The notes under the pieces: generated by a model
The model's input: only the letters and a program-made list of their open reading frames with translations
The model's database searches: none
What the model was told of the DNA's origin: nothing
Origin: Kryptolebias marmoratus
Taxonomy: Eukaryota > Chordata > Actinopteri > Cyprinodontiformes > Rivulidae
Direction of reading: 5' to 3'
Assembly: GCF_001649575.2 (NCBI RefSeq)
Contig: NC_051450.1
Location: 12,971,500 to 13,035,499, forward strand
DNA: 64,000 bases
Program-made: the position numbers and the translations under genes
In this document: positions 13,019 through 56,074 of the stretch, piece by piece
Layout of the letters: each line of letters starts with the position of its first letter
Numbering within the stretch: the stretch's first letter is position 1

Positions 13019-16000
13019 GATAAAAATGAGCATTATGCATCCACTTTATGCTAAATAGATGCATCTTTGTTTCCAGGATTTGTGCTAAGCCGAGTAACCT
13101 GTCCTCTGGCTGTAAACTGAAATTTAGCACACACGCATGAGTTGTTTAAACGGTGTAATCAAATTCATTGATAGTAAACAAATAACACAAGCAAATCAAA
13201 CAGCTTTTTTTTTTTTGAACATGTCAAATGGACATTGAGCATGTATGGACATAAAAACAATGGAGACTGGGGATTTTAAAACCAGTCTAAGTCACCATAC
13301 TTTCGTGATAACAGCTCATCTGGATTATATTTGACAACAGGACATTACAGATTGAACCTTTTAGTCGTTCTGATACGTTCAGTATGTTTTCATATTGTTT
13401 GAATGCTCTCTTAGAGTAATTTTCAGGATGTTAACATCGGTGGTGACAGTATTCCCGAGATGGATGCTTCGTTTGTTTGTTTCTTTGACAGAAGCGTAAG
13501 TGGGCCTAAGTAATGAGGCGGTACGAGGAGACGTGTGGCACCAAACTCTGCTTCCATCAGCAGGTGGCTCAAAGGCCCCGGCCCCTGACAGGAAGAGCCC
13601 TGGGGTGCTAAGCTGCTGGCGCCATAATTGAGGAGTTGCCACATAAAAACGTCCGAGAAAGGCCAAGGATGGTTTAATTATGTTGTGAGATTTAATTAGG
13701 CTACTGCTGTCGTGTGTGCGCGCCTCTGTTTTCTCCCAGGTGACCTTGATGTAATAGCGTTTTTTTTCTGTTGCGTGCAAAACGTTTTATGGTTTCATTT
13801 CCTGCGGTTGGAACGAGTGGATTGTCGCACCGGTGGAATACTTTATCCTGAAAACTATCAACACGGACGCGTTTTAATGATTTAGCAGAAACGGGTGATG
13901 CAGACATTTGTTTGCTTGTCCATAACGAGCTTTCCAATTATCCCAGCTTTCCCTGCAGGTAACGAACCGTTAATAGATGCCTCGCAGAATTACGCCATCG
14001 AGTCCGAGAGGAGATTTTCAGGCACTTGTTTCTCAGGTTATTAAGCTCAGTCGCGGAGTTTAATGGCTGACCACAGCATTGTTGTCACCGTTTCCTCTTT
14101 TAAACTCGCCCATCAAATAAAACCATCTTTACAGATCAGCTGGGAAACTGAGACGGGGTCATCTGGAGACTTATTACTGGAATGAACACATACAGACACA
14201 ACACAGACTTAGTTCCTAACTAAAAGAAGTGCTTTTATGTACTGCTCAGTGTTGAAATTGATTTTCAATTTAAGCCGAAATACAGATATTTCTATTTTTT
14301 AAATTGTCACTTGCTAAATAAACAGTAGAAATGTGGAACTCAGGTAGCACAACCTTCAAAATATGCAACAATAATTGGAAGAAAAACACTACATCTGGAC
14401 TGTTTTGGGGTCCTGAGAGGATCTACAGGAATCAAATCAATTTTAAGACTGACTACCAGTTGGATATTTACTTTTAACTGCTATAAAGCTGTCTAAAAAC
14501 AAGCCGTTGTCATGAACGGATTCAAAAGGTTATGAAATGGTTGACGAGGCTCTTTGTGAAATATCGCAAGGTAACACTCAGGGTCCTGAGACTTCTGCTG
14601 TTCTTATTTTGTGCACCAAAAGCTGAACCGTTTAGTGCTGATTTAGATTTTATCTGGTTTAAGATCAGTTCTGCCTAAAATTAAATATTAAAGATCAATA
14701 CAGCTGCGTATTTAAATAAAAAATCAGTTGTTTTAAAGTCATTGACTGATCAGGGCTGATGCTGTTGGACTTTTTTCTTTCTGCGGCGATGAATTTGACA
14801 GACTTCGCCACTGTGAAAGCACCGCTGCGTCCCGGCATGTATGTTTATATAGTCACTGCATAAAAACGCGAGCATACCCGAAGAAGATTGATGCTTTTTG
14901 CTGCTGGGATCCAAACCGTCTGATCACTGTCACAAAGCTCTGATCCACCTCTGATTACAGGCTGCGAGTAAAGATTTCAGGTCCAGATACTCACAGTTTA
15001 TGCCGTTGTTTCTTATTATTGCACCATCTTCATGACCAGACTCTGCAAATTTAAACAAGCGTCTTTGCAGAATGCCTCGCATGTAATCCCTCCAGTAAAT
15101 ACATTTTCAGGAACTAAACTGTGGTGAAATAAAACCATCCAACCATCGCTGAAAACCACCAAATTTCATTGATTTTTCTTCACTGTGACACATGACTGTA
15201 AACGATTCATTCTTTAACCCGAACGTTTGAATCCAGTTATGATTGAAGCAGAAGAGAAACGGTGGACAGAGCATAATAAAGTCTTAAGACCATCTTTTAT
15301 TGGTGGAATGCATTCCCGCCTCTCTTCACACTGCTTTAAATTTACTTCTTAGCCGCTTTTATTTAAGTAAAAGAAGTTCCACACAAACTTCCAACCATAA
15401 ACTCATTCTTTATCTTAATCTGTGTATGTTTAGTTAATTTGATTAAAAGAAAACCAAATGTGGCACTTAATTCATGCCTCTTCAGATGAAATTGAATATT
15501 TGAGTGATAAAGTGTGTTAAAAAAGGCCACTTATTGAACTTGATGGTAGTTATTTTGAAATTAGTTTTCGCGTTTGGCGGTGAGTGTCATTAAAACAGGA
15601 TCAGAAACCAGGACCAATACGAACATCTTCCGTTTGAGGAGGCCTTGGGTCTTTTTTTCAGAGCAACCTCTAAATCCGCCAGTGGACAATTATGTAGTTA
15701 ATTTTTTTCAAAAGTATAGTAATGCAGCAGAAAGATCATGGTGCTCATGTGCTAAGAACTGTTGGGTCTGAAAACGAGCAGCCAAGTTGTTAAATCGTTT
15801 TGATAGATTTTTAGGAAATAAAACCATAACTGCAGCCTGTACCTGGAGTAAAGAAGAGGAAATGAGGTTAAGCGTTCATCCATTCATTCATTCATTTATT
15901 GGTTCGGTCCTGTGATTTGCGATGAGCTTGTGTGAGTTACGATGTGTGTTTGAAAGCGGTGCAACTTCAGATGCAGTTGGTATTTTCTCTGGCAGGGCAC

Positions 16001-16539
16001 GAACCGGGCGACTCAGCCGCACGATGCGCCCAGATGACGCTCAGGATGATGAACTATCCACGTGTGAAGCCGCAGTTTTGTGGCGCCGATGGGCAGCTCG
16101 GTTCGAGGGTCACGTTCGAACGGTTTCATCCGATCAGTTTTGGAGCTTTTAGAAACAGACGCGTGGTTTCATTTACCCCAGTCATGTGATTTACACTACG
16201 TCTGTTATTTTCACTCCAAAATTCTGTTTGCTTTACTCACATTTTTATTGAAACTATTATAGAATGATAAAGAAACTAACCACAATAAAAAAAAATCCTT
16301 TATTTTGCCGGTTCAACAACACAAAGGCTCCGCTCAATGAGTCAGCACTTCTGCAGAGATGAATAATGTCTCCGTCAGGTCAAACACCTGAGAAAATATT
16401 TATTTTCTGTGCCTTATTCGTCACTGTTAGGTTTAATTATAAAGAATCTGTCTGCTGCCCTTTCATGTGAAGGTTTACAGTGTTTTGTTTAAAGCATGGA
16501 ACCACTTCAGATGCTTTAAAATGATCCGTTGTTTTTCAG

Positions 16540-50439
<33,900 letters not shown>

Positions 50440-51209
50440 CAGCCAGACAGACTTGCACTACGTCTCCCTCCTAACTGGGAGTTCATGTAAATACCTATCA
50501 AACGGTAACACCCCTGGTCACATGACAGGTGAAAAAGAAGAAAAAAAAATCAATTAATGAAGAAAAAAACCCAAGAAGGCTCATCTAGACCTGGATGCCA
50601 CATCCATGCTGTACAAAGAATGTGTGTATTCTTCCTCTACCAGTATTATCTTAACCTTATAGCATGGCTGAGACAAAGCCACTCTCAAAAAACCCTAGCA
50701 CTTACCTAAAGTCTATGTTTATGCTGTTCCTGTGTATATATGTATGTAAATATATATATTTGTGTGTGAGTGTATATACATGTTTTATTGTACAAAACAT
50801 GTACCATTGCTCTCTGCCTGTCAGATTAAGCATCAGGTCAGCAGTCTGAGTTTTATCTGTATTAATTTACTGGCCCTCAAGTAATTATCAGCTTATATTT
50901 CCTGAACAAGAACCACAACAAAAAAAAAGGACAAATATGAAATGGAATGTGAAATAGGTCATTATGTCATTATTTTGTCTTGCATCCCTGTTTACCACCA
51001 TAGTTGACTGAAAGAGGCAGGAGTCTCCCACTGATCTTCCCGAGATGAAGAGTTTCCATTAAATGTACGCCTCGTTCTTGCTTGCTTTTGTGTGTTACAC
51101 GTGTTATGGTTGTTTTTACCGTACGGAAACCTGCTGCTACTGTGTGGTGGAATATCAAAGCCTGTGGTTCACTGTAGGTCACTAATTTACTCCTTGTTAC
51201 ACTGTTCAC

Positions 51210-51231
51210 TGTGTGTGTGTGTGTGTGTGTG
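51210..51231. repeat. (TG)11 microsatellite in asap1 3'UTR
   Basis: A pure TG tract of about 22 bp in the predicted 3'UTR. Confidence 0.95.
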
Positions 51232-51713
51232 AGAACTCAACGCCATCTCAGTCCTTTTTTTTTATTTTTCTGTGCATGGTGTAACAACTGGAAATGAGTG
51301 GAGTGCTGCGTTCAAACACCTCAGGGTTTGAAGAGCCACTATGATATTTAGCAGGACTACACATGAAGATTCCTGTTGTTTAAGCCACTATCAGCCACAA
51401 AAGTATGGGAATCTGAAGGACATCTTAGCAATAACTTGATTTTCCCACAGGCTAGGAGATTCACGACCTGTGTTCACGGTTCAGTGTCTTGTAAAAACCT
51501 CATGAGCTTGAATTTTTATTTTTTAAAGTTTGGTTTAGTTTGAATCATGTATTATCATTCCATGTTACTGGATTCAGTACATTTCCAGGTTGCCTGTAAA
51601 CCAGAAATGTCTCGAGTGAAGGTCGGAGACTATGCGTTTTTTTTCCACCCAGTCCTCACCGACTCGCAGTTCTTCCCGTGTTAAAGGAACAAACCCATCA
51701 ACCCATTGTATCA

Positions 51714-51719
51714 ATTAAA
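51714..51719 (+). terminator. asap1: Polyadenylation signal ATTAAA for asap1
   Basis: ATTAAA, the commonest AATAAA variant, lies about 1.28 kb after the stop codon. A TTTCTTGTGGTTTGGTTT downstream element lies about 35 nt further on. Confidence 0.5.
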
Positions 51720-51740
51720 GTGCTGTACTTAAAATGGACC

Positions 51741-52269
51741 CTGCGCCTTCATTTCTTGTGGTTTGGTTTAATCCCAAGGAAGCCTGTTGTTGGAACAAAG
51801 TGATAAACATTCCTTAGAGGCTGTATACATGGTACAATGAATCTGTTGCACTTTCAAATTAAATGTTTCATAGAAACATTTGTGCATTTCTCAACTTAGG
51901 GTTCAGTATAGGATTGTTTGGCAGTGCCATTACCACTTTGCTTAGGGCTAGTTTATTTACACAAGCATTGCAAGAGTAATGGATCATGTCTTAGGTGCCG
52001 CTTCACAATTCAATTTTAGATTTCATAGTGTCAGGAAAGTCTTTCATTTCAGTTTAAACAGGTCAAACCCTAAGTTTGACTTTGATTCTTTAGTCAACAT
52101 TTAATCTGAACACAAACACTTCCCATCACAAAGAAAGTTGGATAGAGCCACAAATTAGATTTTATTTTGCTTTTTTAACAACTTAAATTCAAGTCCTATG
52201 CCTTACATTCAAACATCCAGACTTTGCACCTTTAACCAAAACTTTCCATTAACAAAATACATTTCAAAC
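51741..52269. other. Convergent intergenic spacer
   Basis: About 0.5 kb of AT-rich sequence between the predicted 3' ends of asap1 (+) and 42sp50 (-). No gene or repeat was recognised. The exact mRNA ends are unknown, so the spacer may be shorter. Confidence 0.5.
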
Positions 52270-52290
52270 TAAATTCCATCAAGACAAAGC

Positions 52291-52296
52291 TTTATT
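52291..52296 (-). terminator. 42sp50: Polyadenylation signal AATAAA for 42sp50
   Basis: AATAAA on the minus strand, 43-48 nt after the stop codon, implying a very short 3'UTR of about 70 nt. Confidence 0.75.
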
Positions 52297-52338
52297 TTTA
52301 CCCCATAAAATATTTACATTTGTCTTTACAAAAGCTGC

Positions 52339-52448
52339 TCATTTAGACGCTTGGGTTTTGTGCGAGGCTTTTGACCCGTGGTCCTTCTCCACAGACTTGA
52401 TGACGCCCACTGCGACCGTCTGCTTCAAGTCTCGAGCTGCAAAGCGAC
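52339..52448 (-). CDS. 42sp50: 42sp50 coding exon 7 with stop
   Basis: Completes Gly and encodes [20 protein letters not shown], then [15 protein letters not shown] and TGA. The lysine-rich tail differs from the KAQKAK-type end of housekeeping eEF1A. Confidence 0.95.
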
Positions 52449-54317
52449 CTGTGAAAACAGAACGAGCGCTTTAAGAACAAGGCAAGAGGTGACAGAATCT
52501 GCAGTGAGAAACTCGTTTTTACCTAAAGGGGGGTAACTGAAGAAGCTCTCCACACACATGGGCTTCACAGGAACCAGTTTGATTGTCGCAGCGTCTCCAG
52601 ACATCAGCATCTGAGGGTGGTCCTCCAGTTTCTTGCCCGTGCGGCGGTCGAGTTTCTCCTTCAGCTCCGCGAACCGGCAGGTGACGTGGGCCGTGTGGCA
52701 GTCGAGCACCGGGGAGTAGCCCATTTTAATCTTCCCTGGATGGTTCAGGACGATCACCTGAAGAGGATCAGAAGTTTAGCTCGTGGTGTTCAGACTCTTC
52801 CATGTTGGATAGCTATACACAAACCTGAGCTTCAAAGCTGTGGACGTCTGAAGGAGGATCATGCTGAGCATTACCAGCCACATCGCCTCGCCGCAGGTTC
52901 TTGACGGACACATTCTTGATGTTGAAGCCGACGTTGTACCCTGGCAGTGCTGTGTCCAGACCCTGGTGGTGCATCTCAATGGACTTCACTTCTGCAGTAA
53001 GCTTGGCAGGGGAGAACATCAGGGTCATGCCGGGTTTGAGGATGCCAGTTTCAATCTTTCCCACTGGCACAGTCCCAACGCCTGAAAAGCAACCATAGTT
53101 TAGACCAGGGGTGTCCAATCCTGGTCCTCCATCCTGCATGTGTTACTCATTTCCCTGCTCCAACACACCTGATTCAGTGGTTAAATTACCTCTTCATGTT
53201 CTGCAGAAACCTGTTAATCACCCATTGATTCAAATCAGGTGTGTTGGAGCCGAGAAAAGAGTAAAACCTGCAGGATGGGTGGCCCTCGAGGACCAGGATT
53301 GGAGCCTACCAGTTTAGACACCTGATTCAAACAGTCGTTACACTTGCCTCCAATTTTATACACATCCTGCAGCGGTAACCGTAGCGGCTTGTTAACGGTG
53401 CGTACAGGTGGGTGTATTGAATCCAGGACTTCAAGCAGAGTCTTCCCACTCGCCGTTCCTTCCCTTTGTCGCACTTTAAAGCCTTGGTACCATGGCATCT
53501 GCACAAATTTTAATCAAGCCACTGCAACATTTGATCATTTCAGGCCAGGATCGTCATTACCTTCTGAGTCGGGGTGATCATGTTCTCGCCGCTCCAGCCA
53601 GAAATGGGAACAAATGGTATAGCTGTAATGTCGTAGCCAATCTTCTTGAGGAAGACCTTCACGCCTCGCACCACTTCTTCAAAGCGTTTCTGGCTGTACG
53701 GAGGCTCGGTCATATCCATCTTGTTCACGCAGACTATCATCTGCTTGACGCCCAGAGTGTAGGCCAGCAGGGCGTGCTCTCTGGTCTGCCCACTTCGGGA
53801 CACACCTGCTTCATATTCACCTTTCGCCGCAGAAACCACCAAGAGGGCAACATCAGCCTGAAACGCAACATATAATCTGAGGCCAATGCCTTCATATGAG
53901 ATGAAGTTACTCAAGTCTTTGTTTTACCTGAGATGTTCCAGTTATCATGTTTTTGATGAAGTCCCGGTGGCCCGGAGCGTCAATGATGGTCATGCTGTAT
54001 TTCTGGGTGTTGAATTTTAGCAGGGAAATGTCGATGGTGATCCCTCGCTCTCGCTCTGCCTTCAGCTTGTCCAGCAGCCAGGCGAACTTGAAGGAACTCT
54101 TCCCCATCTGTAAGAATCAAACTAAATTATACCTACATTCCTTCAGGAGACACTTTACAATTTCTCTCCTGACCTGAGTTGCCGCCTTCTCAAACTTCTC
54201 CAGTTTCCTCTGATCAATGCCGCCGCACTTGTAGACGAGGTGCCCGGTGGTGGTGGACTTCCCGCTGTCGACGTGGCCGATGATGACCACATTGACGTGA
54301 GTCTTCTCTTTCGCCAT
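52339..54317 (-). CDS. 42sp50: Oocyte-type translation elongation factor eEF1A (42Sp50-like), 7 coding exons
   Basis: eEF1A-GTP carries aminoacyl-tRNA to the ribosome. The 42Sp50 form was described in Xenopus previtellogenic oocytes as part of the 42S particle storing tRNA and 5S rRNA, and its medaka counterpart is used as an oocyte marker. The seven exons give 1374 nt, 457 residues plus stop (vertebrate eEF1A about 462). G boxes are intact: GHVDSGKS 14-21, T72, DAPGH 91-95, NKMD 153-156, SGW 194-196. Segments [38 protein letters not shown] and [11 protein letters not shown] look like 42Sp50, not the housekeeping form. The start is the first ATG before the P-loop. Introns are tiny (62-74 nt) except one holding a MITE. 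The subtype is inferred from remembered sequence. Confidence 0.9.
52523..52757 (-). CDS. 42sp50: 42sp50 coding exon 6
   Basis: Encodes [20 protein letters not shown] through [11 protein letters not shown] plus one base (domain 3). Glu374 of the AELKEK segment is kept. The donor is GTAAAA. Confidence 0.95.
52825..53081 (-). CDS. 42sp50: 42sp50 coding exon 5
   Basis: Completes Gly and encodes [20 protein letters not shown] through [12 protein letters not shown] (domain 2). Residue 301, Glu in housekeeping eEF1A and a phosphoglycerylethanolamine site there, is Thr here. The donor is GTTTGT. Confidence 0.94.
53106..53310. mobile_element. Palindromic hAT-type MITE in a 42sp50 intron
   Basis: A 205-bp element. 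The 15-bp terminal block CCAATCCTGGTCCTC (53115-53129) pairs perfectly with GAGGACCAGGATTGG (53288-53302). An inner pair, CCAACACACCTGATT (53160-53174) and AATCAGGTGTGTTGG (53233-53247), is also perfect. The left end, CAGGGGTG, fits hAT termini. AGTTTAGAC flanks both sides (53097-53105, 53311-53319), agreeing with the 8-bp target duplication of hAT elements. It resembles a very common fish repeat. It is non-coding. Confidence 0.88.
53341..53347 (-). other. 42sp50: Non-canonical GC splice donor
   Basis: The intron starts GCAAGTG on the minus strand after exonic GGAG. Apart from the C it fits the donor consensus perfectly, as is usual for GC-AG introns. No GT alternative keeps the frame. Confidence 0.85.
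53348..53498 (-). CDS. 42sp50: 42sp50 coding exon 4, with a GC splice donor
   Basis: Encodes [20 protein letters not shown] through [13 protein letters not shown] plus one base. The exon/intron junction is GGAG|GCAAGT. The reading frame requires this GC donor, since the next exon starts after AG with GCGTTGGG to complete Gly-Gly-Val. Confidence 0.93.
53561..53857 (-). CDS. 42sp50: 42sp50 coding exon 3
   Basis: Encodes [20 protein letters not shown] through [17 protein letters not shown] (99 residues, phase 0), with the NKMD and SGW guanine-specificity motifs. The donor is GTAATG. Confidence 0.95.
53928..54107 (-). CDS. 42sp50: 42sp50 coding exon 2
   Basis: Encodes [20 protein letters not shown] through [18 protein letters not shown] (60 residues, phase 0). 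It carries switch I with T72 and the G3 motif. The donor is GTAAAA. Confidence 0.95.
54174..54317 (-). CDS. 42sp50: 42sp50 coding exon 1
   Basis: Encodes [20 protein letters not shown] and on to KAATQ (48 residues, phase 0). It holds the GTP-binding P-loop. Residue 36, Lys in housekeeping eEF1A, is Gln here. The donor is GTCAGG. Confidence 0.95.
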
Positions 54318-54406
54318 AGCCGTTCGGTGGATTTACTGAGCAACAGCGAACAATACAAACTCAATCGCAAATAACTCACCCTGTTCAGGTTTTTCTATCA
54401 AATAGA
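54318..54406 (-). other. 42sp50: 42sp50 5'UTR, possibly with a 44-nt intron
   Basis: Before the ATG, a possible acceptor (GTTGCTCAG, exon from 54335) and a possible donor (GTGAGT, after 54380) bound a 44-nt intron, shorter than nearly all vertebrate introns. The leader could instead be unspliced. The 5' end is placed about 30 nt from the TATA box. Confidence 0.35.
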
Positions 54407-54428
54407 CCTGCCCAGCCAATTCAGACTG

Positions 54429-54436
54429 CCTTTATA
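54429..54436 (-). promoter_or_regulatory. 42sp50: TATA box of 42sp50
   Basis: TATAAAGG on the minus strand, about 112 nt upstream of the start codon, putting initiation near 54402-54406. Confidence 0.7.
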
Positions 54437-54460
54437 GGCCTCGCAATGCTTAACTGAAAA

Positions 54461-54490
54461 CAGGTGTGTCCTTCAATCAGGCCTGATTGG
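54461..54490 (-). promoter_or_regulatory. 42sp50: E-box and palindromic Y-box/CCAAT element
   Basis: An E-box (CAGGTG/CACCTG, 54461-54466) is followed by the perfect 16-bp palindrome CAATCAGGCCTGATTG (54474-54489). With the next base the palindrome contains CTGATTGG, the Y-box/inverted CCAAT core. E-boxes (FIGLA) and Y-boxes (germ-cell Y-box proteins) are known elements of oocyte gene promoters. Their role here is inferred from position, 25-54 bp upstream of the TATA box. Confidence 0.55.
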
Positions 54491-55300
54491 AGCCTGCTGG
54501 TCACTGAAGAGGAAGGAAAGTGTTGTAGGACACAGAAACACTTTATGAACACAGTGGATCAGCTCATTATGTCCATTTACATCCAGGTGTGTCTGTGAAC
54601 TTAAAAAATCTTCACATAGGAAGATTCACTGTGCCTCTCAAATAAAATAATACATGTGTAGAAAATTACAGACACAACTGTTTAGGTTATAAAATAGCGA
54701 GAAACAAAAAAGACACTTATAAAGCTGATAACACTCATTGGTATCAATTTGAAGTTTTGTTTTGCTAAACTGACTTTAAAACAATGGATAAGTTATGAAC
54801 AAATAGTGTCCTACCTGTTGTAGATAGCTCTTTGAACAACCTCAGTAAGGAGAAGAGTTTAATAATGACTGGACTGACATGAGTGGATTGCTGCCATCTT
54901 AACACGGATCCAATCTGAACAGTTTCGCACTGGTTCCTACAAAATCTATTTTACAAACATTTACACCACCACCAGTTTTGCTTTACCCAGTTATTCTGGC
55001 ATAAAATAAAATAAAATATCCAACTCCAAACATTTACACCACCACCAGTTTTGCTTTACCCAGTTATTCTGGCATAAAATAAAATAAAATATCCAACTCC
55101 AACTAGCTGCTGTTGCTATTTGTAGTTTCAAATAGCCACAGAACTAAATGTAAATATTCACAAATGTAAAATTAATATCAATGCAAAGGCTTATAAAAAA
55201 ATAGTGTTAGCATGAACTCTTTATGGATTGAAAACATTTACAGTTAAAGGTTCAAACACCGAAACAAAATGGCTGACTCATAACATAACGAACGGGTCAA
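54491..55300. other. Divergent intergenic region
   Basis: Upstream of 42sp50 (-) and of the next + strand gene. It is AT-rich and contains a perfect 73-bp tandem duplication (54955-55100). No gene was recognised. Confidence 0.6.
54955..55100. repeat. Perfect 73-bp tandem duplication
   Basis: The unit 54955-55027, which starts AAACATTTACACCACCACCA and ends ATATCCAACTCC, is repeated without a mismatch at 55028-55100. Perfect identity in non-coding DNA implies a recent duplication, or an assembly artefact. Confidence 0.95.
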
Positions 55301-55379
55301 ACACAGTCTAAGCGAGGAGCTGTTTTGGAGCAAAAAGAGACGGCTCTTCTCGGTGAGCTGAGCCGAAAGAGTCGAATCC

Positions 55380-55678
55380 CGGAAAACGAGCCAGAATTCC
55401 CACCACTTTGGAAGTGACCGTTGGATTGAATCCAGCGGGCGTCTTCCGACCGGGCGGGTCCATTAGTCAGATAGGGAAGGTGTGTAGCCGCTCCTCCCTC
55501 CGCGCTGTGCGGTGGAACAAACCGAACTCCCCCCTTCTTCATCACAATGACGCTGGGATAACAAACCAGGAAACAGCGGCAGCAAATCGCTTTTCTTCTT
55601 CTCCGACCCCGTAGTATCGCTGCTGCTTCCAGCGTGGTGTCCAGACGTCGACTCGCGTGTTTCCCAAAGAGCATCAAG
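55380..55678 (+). promoter_or_regulatory. cyrib: CpG-rich promoter and probable first non-coding exon, likely cyrib
   Basis: This is a CpG-rich block in AT-rich DNA, ending at CATCAAG followed by GTAAAA, a plausible donor at 55679. No long open frame follows, so it looks like a 5'UTR exon with a TATA-less CpG promoter. In human 8q24, CYRIB (FAM49B) lies directly downstream of ASAP1 in the same orientation, and it has non-coding 5' exons. Gene identity is inferred from synteny only. Confidence 0.5.
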
Positions 55679-55958
55679 GTAAAAAATAATAATAATAAAT
55701 TAAAATAAACAAACATTTATTCTACTTTCTCTAGCATCTTTCCGGCTTCTCAACTGTCCGCCTTTACCACCCTGGTTGCCGCTTTACCGACGCTCGTTTG
55801 TCAGTTTTTTAGGGTTTTGTTAAATGAATGAGTCATAACCGTGTTCGGGCGGAAAAGAAAGAAAAAGAAAGACAATCGGTTATCGTAGTGTGAAAGTAAA
55901 TATGGTAGTTATTAACGCGCTGCATCCTGTCCACGTACCGTTAACTTCCTCTTTTCAG
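55679..55958 (+). other. cyrib: Probable first intron of the cyrib-like gene
   Basis: A 280-nt interval from GTAAAA to CTTTTCAG, with an AAT-repeat and a GAAAGAAAAAGAAAG tract. No coding content was seen. Confidence 0.4.
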
Positions 55959-56074
55959 AGCAGCGGCTGGTTTCTCAAAGGAGTCGAAGCTTCGCCGCGG
56001 AGCTGCTTTCTCCCACACTGGGACGGAGACCCTGAACGCTCCACGGCTGACCCTCAGCAGCCTGGCCATCAGCT
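55959..56074 (+). other. cyrib: Probable second 5'UTR exon of the cyrib-like gene
   Basis: A GC-rich 116-nt segment bounded by an acceptor (CCTCTTTTCAG) and a strong donor (GTGAGT). No CYRIB coding start (MGNLLKV-like) lies in it. Composition and splice sites support a non-coding exon. Confidence 0.5.

Larger units (their letters stand above)
1..16539 (+). other. asap1: Non-coding stretch, probable long 5' intron of asap1
   Basis: No protein-coding exon could be supported here. Open frames on both strands are short, lack family similarity and are not flanked by convincing splice sites. The first asap1 exon found (16540) starts inside the BAR domain behind a good acceptor, so at least the initiator exon lies upstream of the window or was missed. 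The stretch holds CpG-rich patches (about 1255-1500, 8080-8260, 9690-9900), one copy of a dispersed repeat (10322-10560), a relic repeat (11560-11640), a hairpin (11802-11844) and a CA tract (13002-13018). The remainder is plain AT-rich sequence. Confidence 0.6.
50440..51740 (+). other. asap1: asap1 3'UTR
   Basis: Non-coding AT-rich sequence after the stop codon, with a (TG)11 tract at 51210-51231. The end is inferred from an ATTAAA signal at 51714-51719 followed by T/G-rich sequence. An earlier ATTAAA lies at 51058. Confidence 0.6.

Noticed and set aside
13379..13780. 133-codon minus-strand open frame
   Set aside because: Low-complexity, unrecognised sequence with no splice or promoter support.
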